From Methylotenera versatilis 301 (GTDB lineage Bacteria; Pseudomonadota; Gammaproteobacteria; Burkholderiales; Methylophilaceae): 64,000 nt of DNA. The position numbers and the translations under genes were made by a program. Of this stretch, positions 24,789 to 38,452 are shown piece after piece (position 1 is the stretch's first letter; each line of letters opens with the position of its first letter). The stretch covers positions 1,178,001 to 1,242,000 of the forward strand of contig NC_014207.1 in the NCBI RefSeq assembly GCF_000093025.1, given 5' to 3'. Under the pieces are notes generated by a model. That model saw only the letters and a program-made list of their open reading frames with translations. It was not told the DNA's origin and searched no databases.

Positions 24789-26072
24789 ATGAGCAACGCA
24801 GCAATCACCAATCAAGATTTACACAACAGACGTTTGGCTGCCACGCCTCGTGGCATTGGCGTGATGGCTAACTTCTTTATTGAACGTGCACTGAACTCTG
24901 AAGTATGGGATGTTGAAGGTAAGCGTTATATCGACTTTGCAGGTGGTATTGCCGTATTAAATACCGGGCACAGACACCCAAAGATAGTGGCTGCTATTGA
25001 AGCGCAATTGCAACAGTTTACGCACACATGCTACCAAGTGCTGCCTTATGAAAGTTATGTTACCTTGGCTGAGCGTATTAACGCCTTAACGCCAGGTAAA
25101 CACGCTAAGAAAACCTGTTTTTTCTCAAGCGGAGCAGAAGCCCTAGAAAATGCTATTAAAATCGCACGTGCAAGTACTGGCCGCCCAGGTGTTGTTGCCT
25201 TTGCTGGTGCGTTTCATGGCCGTACGATTATGACTAGCGCGATGACAGGCAAGGTTTCACCTTATAAAATCGGTTTTGGACCATTCCCTGCTGAGATATA
25301 TCACATACCATTTCCAATTGATTTGCATGGCGTCAGTGTTGAAGACTCTATCAATGCGTTGCACTTGTTGTTCAAGGCAGATATTGATCCTAAACGCGTT
25401 GCCGCAATTGTGATTGAGCCCGTGCAAGGTGAGGGCGGTTTTTATGCAGCGCCACCAGCTTTAATGCAAGCGCTTCGCAAAGAATGCGATGAGCATGGCA
25501 TTCTGCTGATTTATGATGAAGTACAGACGGGTTTTGGCCGTACTGGTAAATTATTTGCGGCAGAGCATTATGACGTGATACCAGATATCATCACGATGGC
25601 AAAAAGCTTAGCGGGCGGCACTACGTTATCAGCGGTTTGCGGCAAAGCTGAAGTGATGGATGGCCCCGCACCGGGTGGCTTAGGCGGAACTTACGCAGGT
25701 AATCCATTAGCTATTGCTGCTTCACATGCCGTGCTGGATATTATTGAAGAAGAAAAGTTAGTTGAGCGGGCAAATGTGTTGGGTGCAAAACTCACAGCAC
25801 GCCTTAAAGCGGCGCAAGCTAAAGTGCCTGCAATTAAAGATGTGCGTGGCTTGGGCTCTATGATTGCTGCTGAGTTTTTTGATCCCGCTACCAATGAACC
25901 CTCTATGGATGCAGTCAAACGCGTACAGCAAGCCGCATTAGCTGAAGGCTTGATATTACTGACTTGCGGCGTTTATGGTAATGCGATTCGCTTTCTGTAT
26001 CCATTGACAATTCAAGACGAAATATTTGATGAGGCGCTTGATATTATTGATAGAGCATTGGCTAAAGCTTAA
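24789..26072 (+). CDS. gabT: 4-aminobutyrate aminotransferase
   Basis: This 427-residue class III aminotransferase has the GabT pattern: YIDFAGGIAVLNTGHRHPKI, FFSSGAEALENAIKIAR, the cofactor Asp in LIYDEVQTGFGRTGKLFA and the PLP Lys in ITMAKSLAGGTTLS. It converts GABA and 2-oxoglutarate to succinic semialdehyde and glutamate. It closes the polyamine locus 62 bp after puuC with a good AAGGA ribosome site. With gabD it carries GABA to succinate, returning the nitrogen as glutamate. Confidence 0.92.
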   Translation: MSNAAITNQDLHNRRLAATPRGIGVMANFFIERALNSEVWDVEGKRYIDFAGGIAVLNTGHRHPKIVAAIEAQLQQFTHTCYQVLPYESYVTLAERINALTPGKHAKKTCFFSSGAEALENAIKIARASTGRPGVVAFAGAFHGRTIMTSAMTGKVSPYKIGFGPFPAEIYHIPFPIDLHGVSVEDSINALHLLFKADIDPKRVAAIVIEPVQGEGGFYAAPPALMQALRKECDEHGILLIYDEVQTGFGRTGKLFAAEHYDVIPDIITMAKSLAGGTTLSAVCGKAEVMDGPAPGGLGGTYAGNPLAIAASHAVLDIIEEEKLVERANVLGAKLTARLKAAQAKVPAIKDVRGLGSMIAAEFFDPATNEPSMDAVKRVQQAALAEGLILLTCGVYGNAIRFLYPLTIQDEIFDEALDIIDRALAKA

Positions 26073-26208
26073 TTTCACCATGCTAATTTTATGAATTAGT
26101 GAGTACGCTACTCCAAAGAAGCAACGTACTCGCTATAATAGAGTTCACATCAGCATCAATTTTTACTGAGTTAATTTTATTGTATTAACTTTTACTAAAG
26201 TATTCTAG

Positions 26209-27858
<1,650 letters not shown>

Positions 27859-27877
27859 TTTTATTGCTCCAGGGGTG

Positions 27878-27907
27878 TTTTTAGGGCGGCGATTCGTCGC
27901 CCTAAAA
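27878..27907. terminator. Bidirectional terminator between pgm and the convergent protease gene
   Basis: TTTTTAGGGCG and CGCCCTAAAAA form a perfect stem with GCGATTCGT in the loop. The A/T tracts serve as U-tracts in both directions. It lies between two convergent genes. The core resembles the palindromes at 18501 and 21719. Confidence 0.75.
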
Positions 27908-27910
27908 AAA

Positions 27911-28384
27911 TCAATCTACCTGCTTAATTGTCATTTCGCCTTTATAAAGTCTAACATCCATGCGGTTTAGAAAAGACATGCCGAGTAGCACGTCGCCATC
28001 AAGCCCAGGTGCAATCATTGCTGATACATCCTGGGCATCCACGCCGCCTAGTTTGACGGAATGCAAACGCACCATATAGCCAACGCTGTCGCCATTAGCA
28101 GTATTGGTGCGGATTGCGTCTATGCTGCTCAGTTTAAGTTTATCTGCAATATTCTGTGAAATTGCAACACCAGTTGCGCCAGTATCTACCAACACATTGA
28201 CTTTTTCACCGTTGATAAGCGCCTCCGCCCGATAATGACCATCTAAACCACGCTTTAATACGACAGTGCTATTTTCACCTAAACGGTTAATTTTATTAGG
28301 ATTTTGAATGTTATCCGACAAGTAATAGATAGTGCTTGCTAGCGCTATCCAAATGGTGGCTATAAGAATAGTATTTTTAGACAT
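27911..28384 (-). CDS. Membrane-anchored retropepsin-like aspartic protease
   Basis: This 157-residue protein has an N-terminal membrane segment (about residues 5-23, TILIATIWIALASTIYYL). A clan AA aspartic protease domain follows, whose catalytic Asp is in VNVLVDTGATGVAISQNIA. The flap and second strand region includes GLDGDVLLGMSFLNRMDVRL. Domain and size match the TIGR02281-type family common in proteobacteria, whose substrates are not well known. The catalytic domain should face the periplasm. It is the last of three minus-strand genes (iscX, DUF3307, protease) with short gaps. Confidence 0.85.
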   Translation of the reverse strand: MSKNTILIATIWIALASTIYYLSDNIQNPNKINRLGENSTVVLKRGLDGHYRAEALINGEKVNVLVDTGATGVAISQNIADKLKLSSIDAIRTNTANGDSVGYMVRLHSVKLGGVDAQDVSAMIAPGLDGDVLLGMSFLNRMDVRLYKGEMTIKQVD

Positions 28385-28404
28385 ACTATTTTTATTGGGG
28401 CTAA

Positions 28405-28779
28405 TTAAGCCGTTGCAATAGGCTTAAATGCAATCGCGACTAATGCAAAGTAAGTAAGATGGTGCAGAAGTTGATCGAACCCCAATAAAATCCAAAACCA
28501 CTCGCTATTATCAGGCTTAAGGTCGTAGCGTTTACCCGCATTCATTTTTGCCCAATCAATATGGTAGTGAATTAAAGCATCGGCTAGTGCGTATACCCAA
28601 GCGCCTGCGCCTAACCAAAAAGCAAAGATGATGAATGTACCAACACCATGCAATGCTGCATGTGTTAAGCCACTTGCATGGCCGTAGGTACCTTTATTGC
28701 GATACATCCATGGGTTGGCTTGCAATGGAAAGTCGCAGATAAAGTGTTTTACAAACAAGAATATTAAGGCCTCGAGCAT
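28405..28779 (-). CDS. DUF3307 family membrane protein
   Basis: This 124-residue protein has three to four hydrophobic helices. The DUF3307 pattern is clear: FVKHFICDFPLQANPWMYRN, then LTHAALHGVGTFIIF, ALADALIHYHIDWAKMN and FDQLLHHLTYFALV. The conserved His, Asp and Lys residues at membrane edges suggest a catalytic or ion-binding role, but no function is established that I can cite. It lies 17 bp after iscX. Confidence 0.85.
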   Translation of the reverse strand: MLEALIFLFVKHFICDFPLQANPWMYRNKGTYGHASGLTHAALHGVGTFIIFAFWLGAGAWVYALADALIHYHIDWAKMNAGKRYDLKPDNSEWFWILLGFDQLLHHLTYFALVAIAFKPIATA

Positions 28780-28796
28780 ATGAATTAAGCTGACAA

Positions 28797-28991
28797 TTAT
28801 TCAGCTTCATCAATCCAAGCCAGTTGTATAGCTTCTAATATCTTTTCACCGCAATGTTCTGGTAAATCATTAAAACCATCAAGCGCCATTACCCATTCCA
28901 TTAAATCGGTAAAACGTACTGTTTTCGGATCAATATCTGGATGTGTATCGTAAAGCGACTCGGCAATTCTTAAGCTGTCTGTCCATTTCAT
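28797..28991 (-). CDS. iscX: Iron-sulfur cluster assembly accessory protein IscX
   Basis: This 64-residue acidic protein matches E. coli IscX (YfhJ): [20 protein letters not shown], then [12 protein letters not shown] and the ending [16 protein letters not shown]. IscX binds the cysteine desulfurase IscS and iron and modulates cluster assembly. In E. coli it closes the isc operon. Here it stands away from any isc gene, next to a DUF3307 gene. It is divergent from glyA. Confidence 0.93.
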   Translation of the reverse strand: MKWTDSLRIAESLYDTHPDIDPKTVRFTDLMEWVMALDGFNDLPEHCGEKILEAIQLAWIDEAE

Positions 28992-29142
28992 GTGTTATTC
29001 CAATAGATGATTAAATTAATTTGTATTATAGCTTGCTACAAGAGCAACTAAATCTTTTGCCTTTAATCTTATTGCTTGAGCGTGTTAAAATGCGCAAACA
29101 TTTTTTTCATTAAAATAATCTAGCATTTGGAAAACTAAAACC

Positions 29143-30402
29143 ATGTCGCAAGCACCATTTAACTATACAAATACCCTAAACAAAGCTGACCCAGCCTTAG
29201 ATGCCATGATTAATAGCGAAGTTGTTCGCCAACATGAGCATATCGAGTTGATTGCTTCTGAAAACTACACCAGCCCAGCTGTGATGCAGGCGCAAGGTTC
29301 ACAGTTAACTAACAAGTATGCGGAAGGTTATCCAGGCAAACGTTTTTATGGTGGTTGTGAATATGTAGACCAAGTTGAACAATTAGCAATTGACCGCTTG
29401 AAAGCTTTGTACGGTGCAGAATATGCCAACGTGCAACCACATTCAGGTTCACAAGCTAACCAAGCGGTGTATTTCTCTATCTTAAAACCGGGTGATACCG
29501 TGATGGGTATGAATCTTGGTCATGGCGGTCATTTAACGCATGGTTCACCCGCTAACTTATCAGGCAAACTATTTAACATCGTGCCTTACGGCTTAAATGA
29601 TAAAGAGGAAATTGATTACGACGAAATGGAGCGCATTGCAATTGAATGCAAACCAAAATTGTTAATCGGTGGCGCATCTGCTTACGCGTTGCGTTTTGAC
29701 TGGGCACGTATGGCAGAAATTGCTAAAAAAGTTGGCGCTTATTTTATGGTAGATATGGCGCATTATTCAGGTTTGATTGCAGCTGGCGTATATCCAAACC
29801 CAGTGCCGCATGCAGATTTTGTGACTTCAACAACACACAAAACTTTACGTGGCCCACGTGGCGGTATTATTTTAGCTAAAGCTGAGTTTGAAAAATCATT
29901 GAATTCAAGCGTGTTCCCAGCTTTACAAGGTGGTCCACTAATGCACGTGATTGCAGCTAAAGCGACAGCATTCTTAGAAGCATCGCAACCGGAATTCAAA
30001 ATCTACCAAGCGCAAGTGATTAAAAATGCCCAAGCGATGGCTGAGGCCTTAGCTGCACGTGGTTTACGCATTATTTCAGGTCGCACAGAATCACATATGT
30101 TCTTGGTAGATTTGCGCACAAAAGGTTTAACAGGTAAAGCTGCAGATGCTGCACTAGGTTTAGCGCATATTACTGTGAATAAAAATGCAATTCCTAACGA
30201 CCCAGAAAGCCCATTTGTGACTTCTGGTATTCGTATCGGTGCACCAGCGATTACAACACGCGGCTTTAAAGAAGATGAAGCGCGTCAAGTGGCGAACTTG
30301 ATTGCTGACGTGTTGGATAACCCAACTGATGAAGCAGTGATTGCGGCGACTAAAGCTAAAGTACATGCTTTAACTGCTCGTTTCCCTGTTTATCAAAACT
30401 AG
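29143..30402 (+). CDS. glyA: Serine hydroxymethyltransferase
   Basis: This 419-residue PLP enzyme interconverts serine plus tetrahydrofolate with glycine plus 5,10-methylene-tetrahydrofolate. Motifs are [51 protein letters not shown] and the PLP lysine in [15 protein letters not shown]. It supplies C1 units for thyA and purines; in serine-cycle methylotrophs it also assimilates formaldehyde, but nothing here shows a serine cycle. It is followed 14 bp later by nrdR, the usual betaproteobacterial order. Confidence 0.97.
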   Translation: MSQAPFNYTNTLNKADPALDAMINSEVVRQHEHIELIASENYTSPAVMQAQGSQLTNKYAEGYPGKRFYGGCEYVDQVEQLAIDRLKALYGAEYANVQPHSGSQANQAVYFSILKPGDTVMGMNLGHGGHLTHGSPANLSGKLFNIVPYGLNDKEEIDYDEMERIAIECKPKLLIGGASAYALRFDWARMAEIAKKVGAYFMVDMAHYSGLIAAGVYPNPVPHADFVTSTTHKTLRGPRGGIILAKAEFEKSLNSSVFPALQGGPLMHVIAAKATAFLEASQPEFKIYQAQVIKNAQAMAEALAARGLRIISGRTESHMFLVDLRTKGLTGKAADAALGLAHITVNKNAIPNDPESPFVTSGIRIGAPAITTRGFKEDEARQVANLIADVLDNPTDEAVIAATKAKVHALTARFPVYQN

Positions 30403-30416
30403 GTAATAGTTAATCA

Positions 30417-30860
30417 ATGAAATGTCCTTTTTGCGGTGATGCAGATACACAGGTAATCGATTCGCGCGTCAATGACGAAGGCGATTCCATACGCCGTCGC
30501 CGCAAATGTGGTGCTTGCGATAAGCGTTTTACTACTTACGAAACAGCTGAGTTGCACATGCCGCAAGTGGTGAAAACCAATGGTACGCGTGAGGAATTTA
30601 ATCGCGAAAAATTGCGCTTATCCTTCACACGCGCATTGCATAAGCGCCCTGTGCCGACGGAATACGTAGACCGCGCATTAGATAGAATCTCACAAAAATT
30701 ACTAAGTTTAGGTGAGCGTGAAATTCCAGCCAGAGACTTAGGTGAAAGCGTGATGCATGAGCTTAAGTTGATGGATAAAGTCGCCTATATTCGCTTTGCA
30801 TCGGTGTATCGCAGCTTTTCAGATGTAGATGATTTTAACGATGCGATTCGCGATTTGTAA
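30417..30860 (+). CDS. nrdR: Transcriptional repressor of ribonucleotide reductase genes
   Basis: This 147-residue protein has an N-terminal zinc ribbon ([17 protein letters not shown], then CGACDKRF) and an ATP-cone (about 49-139; [20 protein letters not shown]). It senses ATP/dATP and binds tandem NrdR boxes. Such boxes are seen upstream of nrdA at 1563-1609 in this window. It lies in a glyA-nrdR unit. Confidence 0.97.
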   Translation: MKCPFCGDADTQVIDSRVNDEGDSIRRRRKCGACDKRFTTYETAELHMPQVVKTNGTREEFNREKLRLSFTRALHKRPVPTEYVDRALDRISQKLLSLGEREIPARDLGESVMHELKLMDKVAYIRFASVYRSFSDVDDFNDAIRDL

Positions 30861-30901
30861 GCCATTTGATTTGCATAATGCTAATGATTAGGATGTAAAA
30901 C

Positions 30902-31279
30902 ATGAAATTTATTAACTGGGCTACTATTCTTTTTACCGCATTTACTGTGATACTGACGATTGTATTTTTCGGTTGGTGGATGATGAAAGATAGCATCGTT
31001 TTTGGCGATGAAAAATTCGACCAAGTAAAATGGATGCAAAGCGCAGCTTCGATAGAAAAAGATTGTAAGCGCGGTGATATGGCTTATGACTTGCAGCAAC
31101 ATGTGTTATCGAAAGGTACAAGCAAAGACGCCGTGGGCGTGTTGCTTGGTCGCCCAAGCTACGAAGACGGCAATGCAGTAGAGTATGATCTAGGCAAGTG
31201 CATGCACGTTTATCATGGCTTACTGCTTTTCTTTGATGAAAATAATCGTTTAATTAATAGCCGTATTTCATCGCACTAA
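30902..31279 (+). CDS. Membrane-anchored small protein with BamE/SmpA-like tail
   Basis: This 125-residue protein has one N-terminal membrane helix (about 5-27, NWATILFTAFTVILTIVFFG) and an extracytoplasmic domain of about 95 residues. The segment SKGTSKDAVGVLLGRPSYED followed by VEYDLG and LLLFFDENNRLINSRI recalls the BamE/SmpA-OmlA fold (G-T-x-x-V-x-x-L-L-G-x-P, then a strand with Y and Fd). There is no lipobox, so it would be a membrane-anchored rather than lipid-anchored member. AGGA precedes the ATG. Function is not known; it lies between nrdR and ribD. Confidence 0.7.
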   Translation: MKFINWATILFTAFTVILTIVFFGWWMMKDSIVFGDEKFDQVKWMQSAASIEKDCKRGDMAYDLQQHVLSKGTSKDAVGVLLGRPSYEDGNAVEYDLGKCMHVYHGLLLFFDENNRLINSRISSH

Positions 31280-31314
31280 ATTAACTACATCGCTATTTGG
31301 TTAATCAAAATATC

Positions 31315-32427
31315 TTGTTCTCAATAGCAGATCACACTTACATGACCCTCGCACTGCGCCTAGCAGAGCGTGGCTTGTATACCACTCAGCCCAACCCACG
31401 CGTTGGCTGTGTCATCGTTAAAAATAATCAAATAGTTGGCCAAGGTGCACACCTGAAAGCTGGTGAGCCACATGCAGAAGTATTTGCTTTGCGTGAAGCT
31501 GGCGCGAATGCTGAAGGTGCTGATGCATATGTCACTTTAGAGCCATGTAATCACCATGGCCGTACACCGCCTTGTGTCGATGCCTTGATTAACGCTCGCG
31601 TGAAGCGCGTGGTCGTTGCCATGCAAGACCCGAACCCCCTAGTGGCCGGTAATGGTATAAAACGTCTTCAAGCGCATGGCATAGAGGTTGAAGTAGGTTT
31701 GATGGAGGCTGAATCCAAGTCTTTAAACCTTGGTTTTATTTCGCGCATGACCTCAGCCTTACCATATGTACGTTGTAAAGTCGCAGCGAGTTTGGACGGT
31801 CGTACGGCGCTTAATAATGGTAAAAGCCTGTGGATTACTGGCGAGCCAGCAAGGCTGGATGTGCAGCATTGGCGCGCGCAGTCATGTGCAATCGTGACTG
31901 GTATTGGTACGGTGCTTACAGACAACCCAAGCATGAATGTGCGCTTGGAAAATACAGGTCGACAGCCGTTACGAGTCATTGTGGATAGCAACCTGCAAAC
32001 GCCTACAGATTGTAAAATGCTTAATCCTGAGTTGCTTTCACTTAGCCCAGTGTTGGTTGCTTATGCGCAAGATGCACATCATAAGGCATCTGCTTTAACT
32101 GCAACTGGCGCGCAATTATTACATTTACCTGATGAAAGTGGCCGAGTAAATTTACACGCTTTGCTTAAAAATCTAGCTTCACGTGACGTCAATGAGGTAT
32201 TGCTAGAAGCGGGGCAGGGCTTGAATGGTGCGTTTCTGCAAGCTGGTTTGGTAGATGAGTTCATTTTTTACTATGCACCTAAACTGATGGGTGCTGATGC
32301 CAAGGGTATGTTTGCAATTTCAGAGTTAATTGAAATGCAGCAGGCGACTGACTTACAGATTTTTGATGTGCGCCAGATCGGGCAAGATATTCGTGTACGT
32401 GCAAAACCAGTCAAGAGCAAACTTTAA
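31315..32427 (+). CDS. ribD: Riboflavin biosynthesis bifunctional deaminase/reductase
   Basis: I chose the TTG at 31315 (370 residues, starting MFSIADHTYMTLALRLAERG), because RibD proteins have about 6-9 residues before this helix; a TTG at 31297 and an ATG at 31342 are alternatives, and no strong ribosome site decides. The N-terminal zinc deaminase has HAEVFAL and LEPCNHHGRTPPC. The C-terminal reductase begins near VRCKVAASLDGRTALNNGKS. It performs two successive steps from the GTP-derived pyrimidine to 5-amino-6-ribitylamino-uracil phosphate. Confidence 0.93.
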   Translation: MFSIADHTYMTLALRLAERGLYTTQPNPRVGCVIVKNNQIVGQGAHLKAGEPHAEVFALREAGANAEGADAYVTLEPCNHHGRTPPCVDALINARVKRVVVAMQDPNPLVAGNGIKRLQAHGIEVEVGLMEAESKSLNLGFISRMTSALPYVRCKVAASLDGRTALNNGKSLWITGEPARLDVQHWRAQSCAIVTGIGTVLTDNPSMNVRLENTGRQPLRVIVDSNLQTPTDCKMLNPELLSLSPVLVAYAQDAHHKASALTATGAQLLHLPDESGRVNLHALLKNLASRDVNEVLLEAGQGLNGAFLQAGLVDEFIFYYAPKLMGADAKGMFAISELIEMQQATDLQIFDVRQIGQDIRVRAKPVKSKL

Positions 32428-32445
32428 CGAATTATTTCAATCAGC

Positions 32446-33258
32446 ATGCTTATAGATACTCACTGTCATCTTGATGCAGCCGAATTTAATGCTGACCGAA
32501 ACGATATTGCCTTGTTGGCTTTGCAACAGGGCGTTTCAAACATTGTTATCCCCGCTGTGGCGCGTAATAATTTTGATACTGTCATTCAGATATGTCAACA
32601 ACACAAACATTGCGTCTATGCGCTTGGTATTCATCCTATGTATGTGGATGATGCGACTTTAGATGACCTTGAAACGCTGAAAACTTACATCGTAGAAAAT
32701 AACCCAGTAGCGATAGGGGAAATTGGTCTTGATTACTTTGTGACTAACTATAAAAACAACCCAGATCACATCGAAAAGCAAATTCACTTTTTTACCGAAC
32801 AACTTAAAATTGCTAAGCAGCACAATCTACCTGTGATTTTGCATGTTAGAAATGCAATTGACGATATTTTAAAGTACTTACGCCGATACCAGCTCAACGG
32901 TGGTATTGCACACGCGTTTAATGGTAGCTTTCAACAAGCAGAACAGTTGATAGCACTTGGTTTTAAATTGGGTTTTGGTGGCGCGATGACTTATAGCCGC
33001 GCTTTAAAGATTCGAGCGCTTGCGAGCAAGTTGCCATTAGAGTCTATCGTTTTAGAAACGGACTCTCCAGATATCCCTCCTGCATGGATAGGCACAGAGG
33101 GGAGAAATACCCCGCTAGAACTCAGTAAAATCGCACAGGTTTTAGCTGATTTAAGGCAGGTAAATGTGGCTCAAGTGCTTGATATAACTAGCGCCAACGC
33201 CCTAAAAGTTTTGCCAAAATTAGCTGACTTATGCACACCACCTCAAGTGCTACTTTAA
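32446..33258 (+). CDS. TatD-family metal-dependent hydrolase
   Basis: This 270-residue TIM-barrel metalloenzyme has the TatD pattern: MLIDTHCHLDAAEFN (metal-binding HxH), IGEIGLDYF (Glu), LPVILHVRNA (His) and LETDSPDIPPAW (Asp). Homologues are 3'-5' exonucleases or DNases linked to DNA repair and quality control. The closest E. coli relative by sequence style is YjjV. It begins 18 bp after ribD and is probably co-transcribed. Confidence 0.9.
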   Translation: MLIDTHCHLDAAEFNADRNDIALLALQQGVSNIVIPAVARNNFDTVIQICQQHKHCVYALGIHPMYVDDATLDDLETLKTYIVENNPVAIGEIGLDYFVTNYKNNPDHIEKQIHFFTEQLKIAKQHNLPVILHVRNAIDDILKYLRRYQLNGGIAHAFNGSFQQAEQLIALGFKLGFGGAMTYSRALKIRALASKLPLESIVLETDSPDIPPAWIGTEGRNTPLELSKIAQVLADLRQVNVAQVLDITSANALKVLPKLADLCTPPQVLL

Positions 33259-33391
33259 GTATTCGTAAAAACCCTTATAAAACAATGTGATTAATTTAAG
33301 TGTTTGATTTATATGGGTTTAGTAATAGGTTAAAATTTAAGCGATTTGAAAAAAGCCTTATAAATTGGTATGTTACATTTTCAAGTCACAG

Positions 33392-33412
33392 TTATTCACA
33401 AAGTTATCCACA
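33392..33412 (+). promoter_or_regulatory. Two tandem DnaA boxes
   Basis: TTATTCACA (33392-33400) and TTATCCACA (33404-33412) are direct repeats 12 bp apart; the second is the perfect consensus. They lie in an AT-rich 220-bp gap before mtnA. No dnaA or other origin gene is nearby, so a role in DnaA titration or transcription control is more likely than an origin. The rest of the gap holds no recognised gene. Confidence 0.6.
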
Positions 33413-33478
33413 GATAATGTGGAGAGTATTTTTTCTTTCAGGGAACTTTTTAAAAGTCAACTTTTGAATTCATAATTT

Positions 33479-34579
33479 ATGATAATAAATAATCAAAAAT
33501 TTCGCACAATTTGGCCTAATGATGGTATGGCAGCTGGTAGTCGATCTGTATCAATTATTGACCAAACAAAATTACCTCATGCGTTTAAGATTGTTGAAAT
33601 TATTAACATGTCGCAAATGATTGTTGCGATTAAAACGATGCAGGTTCGTGGTGCGCCGTTAATCGGTGCGGCTGCCGCTTATGGTATGGCGTTAGCGATG
33701 CAGGATAATTGTAGTGAAGAACATTTGCAGCTTTCCGCCAAGCAACTAACACAAAGCCGGCCGACAGCAGTGAATTTGCGCTGGGCAGTTGAGCGTATGA
33801 AGCAACTACTATTGCCAACTCCTGTAGAGCTCCGTTTGGAAGCCGCTTGGGAGGAAGCTGCGAAGATTTGTGATGAAGACGTTTTGCTCAATCAGGCTAT
33901 AGGTCAGCACGGCTTGAATTTAATTCAGAGGCTGCATAGTCAAGACTTAAATAAACAGCATAATCGTCAATTAAATATTCTCACGCACTGTAACGCTGGT
34001 TGGCTAGCCACTGTAGATTTCGGCACGGCACTTGCGCCTATTTATGCAGCTTACGATGCGGGAGTTGATGTGCATGTGTGGGTGGATGAAACACGCCCAC
34101 GCAACCAAGGCGCAAGCTTAACGGCTTGGGAGTTGGCGCAACATGGCGTGCCACACACGGTGATTAGTGATAATGCAGGCGGTCATTTAATGCAGCACGG
34201 TCAAGTTGATATGGTCATCGTCGGTGCTGATCGTGTGACAAGTACGGGTGACGTATGCAATAAGATAGGTACTTATTTAAAGGCGCTTGCGGCGTTTGAT
34301 AATCACGTGCCATTCTATGCCGCGGTACCATCGCCAACGATTGACTGGACTATGCTAAATGGCGTGCAAGAGATAGAAATAGAAGAGCGCGATGGTCGTG
34401 AAGTGGCTTGGGTGACGGGTATGCTAGCCTCTGGCGAAGTGACAGAGGTGAATATTTTACCAGCAAACACTAAAGTGGCTAATCCTGCATTTGATGTTAC
34501 GCCTGCGCGCTTGGTGACTGGCATTATTACCGAGCACGGTGTGTTTTCGCCAAATCAGCTAAGAGATATTCTAAAGTAA
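33479..34579 (+). CDS. mtnA: S-methyl-5-thioribose-1-phosphate isomerase
   Basis: This 366-residue eIF2B-like aldose-ketose isomerase has TMQVRGAPLIGAAAAYGMAL, the active-site Cys in LTHCNAGWLATVDFGTAL and the catalytic Asp in IVGADRVTSTGDVCNKIGTY. It converts methylthioribose-1-phosphate to methylthioribulose-1-phosphate in recycling of methylthioadenosine from polyamine synthesis. It precedes a FucA-like aldolase by 7 bp instead of the usual mtnB/C/D genes. Confidence 0.92.
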   Translation: MIINNQKFRTIWPNDGMAAGSRSVSIIDQTKLPHAFKIVEIINMSQMIVAIKTMQVRGAPLIGAAAAYGMALAMQDNCSEEHLQLSAKQLTQSRPTAVNLRWAVERMKQLLLPTPVELRLEAAWEEAAKICDEDVLLNQAIGQHGLNLIQRLHSQDLNKQHNRQLNILTHCNAGWLATVDFGTALAPIYAAYDAGVDVHVWVDETRPRNQGASLTAWELAQHGVPHTVISDNAGGHLMQHGQVDMVIVGADRVTSTGDVCNKIGTYLKALAAFDNHVPFYAAVPSPTIDWTMLNGVQEIEIEERDGREVAWVTGMLASGEVTEVNILPANTKVANPAFDVTPARLVTGIITEHGVFSPNQLRDILK

Positions 34580-34586
34580 ATAAAAT

Positions 34587-35267
34587 ATGCAAAACAAACG
34601 AGAACAGCTATTACACATCAGCCAACAGCTGGTAAGTTTGGGCTTGAACCGCGGAACTGCTGGCAATGTCAGTGTACGTGCAGATAGCGCCGAGGGGCAA
34701 GCAGGTTTTTTAATCACGCCTTCAGGATTGGCGGTCGATAAAATGGCATCTTCTGACATGGTCTGGATGGATTTCTCAGGTAATGCGACTGGCGTTCATC
34801 CCCCATCAAGCGAGTGGCGATTCCATAGAGATATATTGCAGCAAAAATCCCAGGTGAATGCGGTGATTCATACTCACAGTATCTATGCCAGTACATTCAG
34901 CACCTTTCGCAAAGATATGCCGCCATTTCACTACATGATTGCGCTTGCTGGCGGCGATAGTATACGTTGTGCGCCTTATGCTTTGTTCGGCAGTCAGCAG
35001 CTTTCAGATAATGCCATAGAGGCACTAAAGGACCGCAAAGCTTGTTTGTTAGCAAATCATGGCATGATTGCTGTAGGCGAAACTTTAGAAAAGGCGCTCG
35101 ACATTACTCAAGAAGTAGAAACTTTATGCGAGCAATATTTACTCGCCTTGCAAGTCGGTGAGCCGTACATTTTAAGTCAGCAAGAAATGATGGATGTACT
35201 TGAAAAGTTCAAGACTTATGGTGCTTGGTCTGAGGCTTCCAATGGAGCTCGTGCTGAGAGAAGGTAG
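34587..35267 (+). CDS. Class II aldolase, FucA-like (candidate methylthioribulose-1-phosphate aldolase)
   Basis: This 226-residue zinc aldolase resembles E. coli L-fuculose-1-phosphate aldolase: LGLNRGTAGNVSVR, PPSSEWRFHRDIL (Glu), VIHTHSIYAS (two His), AGGDSIRCAPYALFG, LLANHGMIAVG (His) and the ending LEKFKTYGAW. The full set of metal ligands is present. Coupled 7 bp behind mtnA, it could be an Ald2-type enzyme that cleaves methylthioribulose-1-phosphate to dihydroxyacetone phosphate and methylthioacetaldehyde (the DHAP shunt). The alternative is the related dehydratase MtnB. The FucA-like motifs favour the aldolase. Confidence 0.8.
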   Translation: MQNKREQLLHISQQLVSLGLNRGTAGNVSVRADSAEGQAGFLITPSGLAVDKMASSDMVWMDFSGNATGVHPPSSEWRFHRDILQQKSQVNAVIHTHSIYASTFSTFRKDMPPFHYMIALAGGDSIRCAPYALFGSQQLSDNAIEALKDRKACLLANHGMIAVGETLEKALDITQEVETLCEQYLLALQVGEPYILSQQEMMDVLEKFKTYGAWSEASNGARAERR

Positions 35268-35328
35268 CTAAAAAATAAATTATGAAGAATTACAAGTAAA
35301 TTAATGCATTTTTATTTTTGATAACGTT

Positions 35329-37024
<1,696 letters not shown>

Positions 37025-37107
37025 GATTTTATAAGTAAATAACACAGTAAGTAACACATATAAATCATTACAGATTCTCTATTTAGAATCACTAAGTTAA
37101 AAACTAA

Positions 37108-38415
<1,308 letters not shown>

Positions 38416-38452
38416 TCTCAGCTTGAATGCAACTTTAATCTTAAAGTAATAA

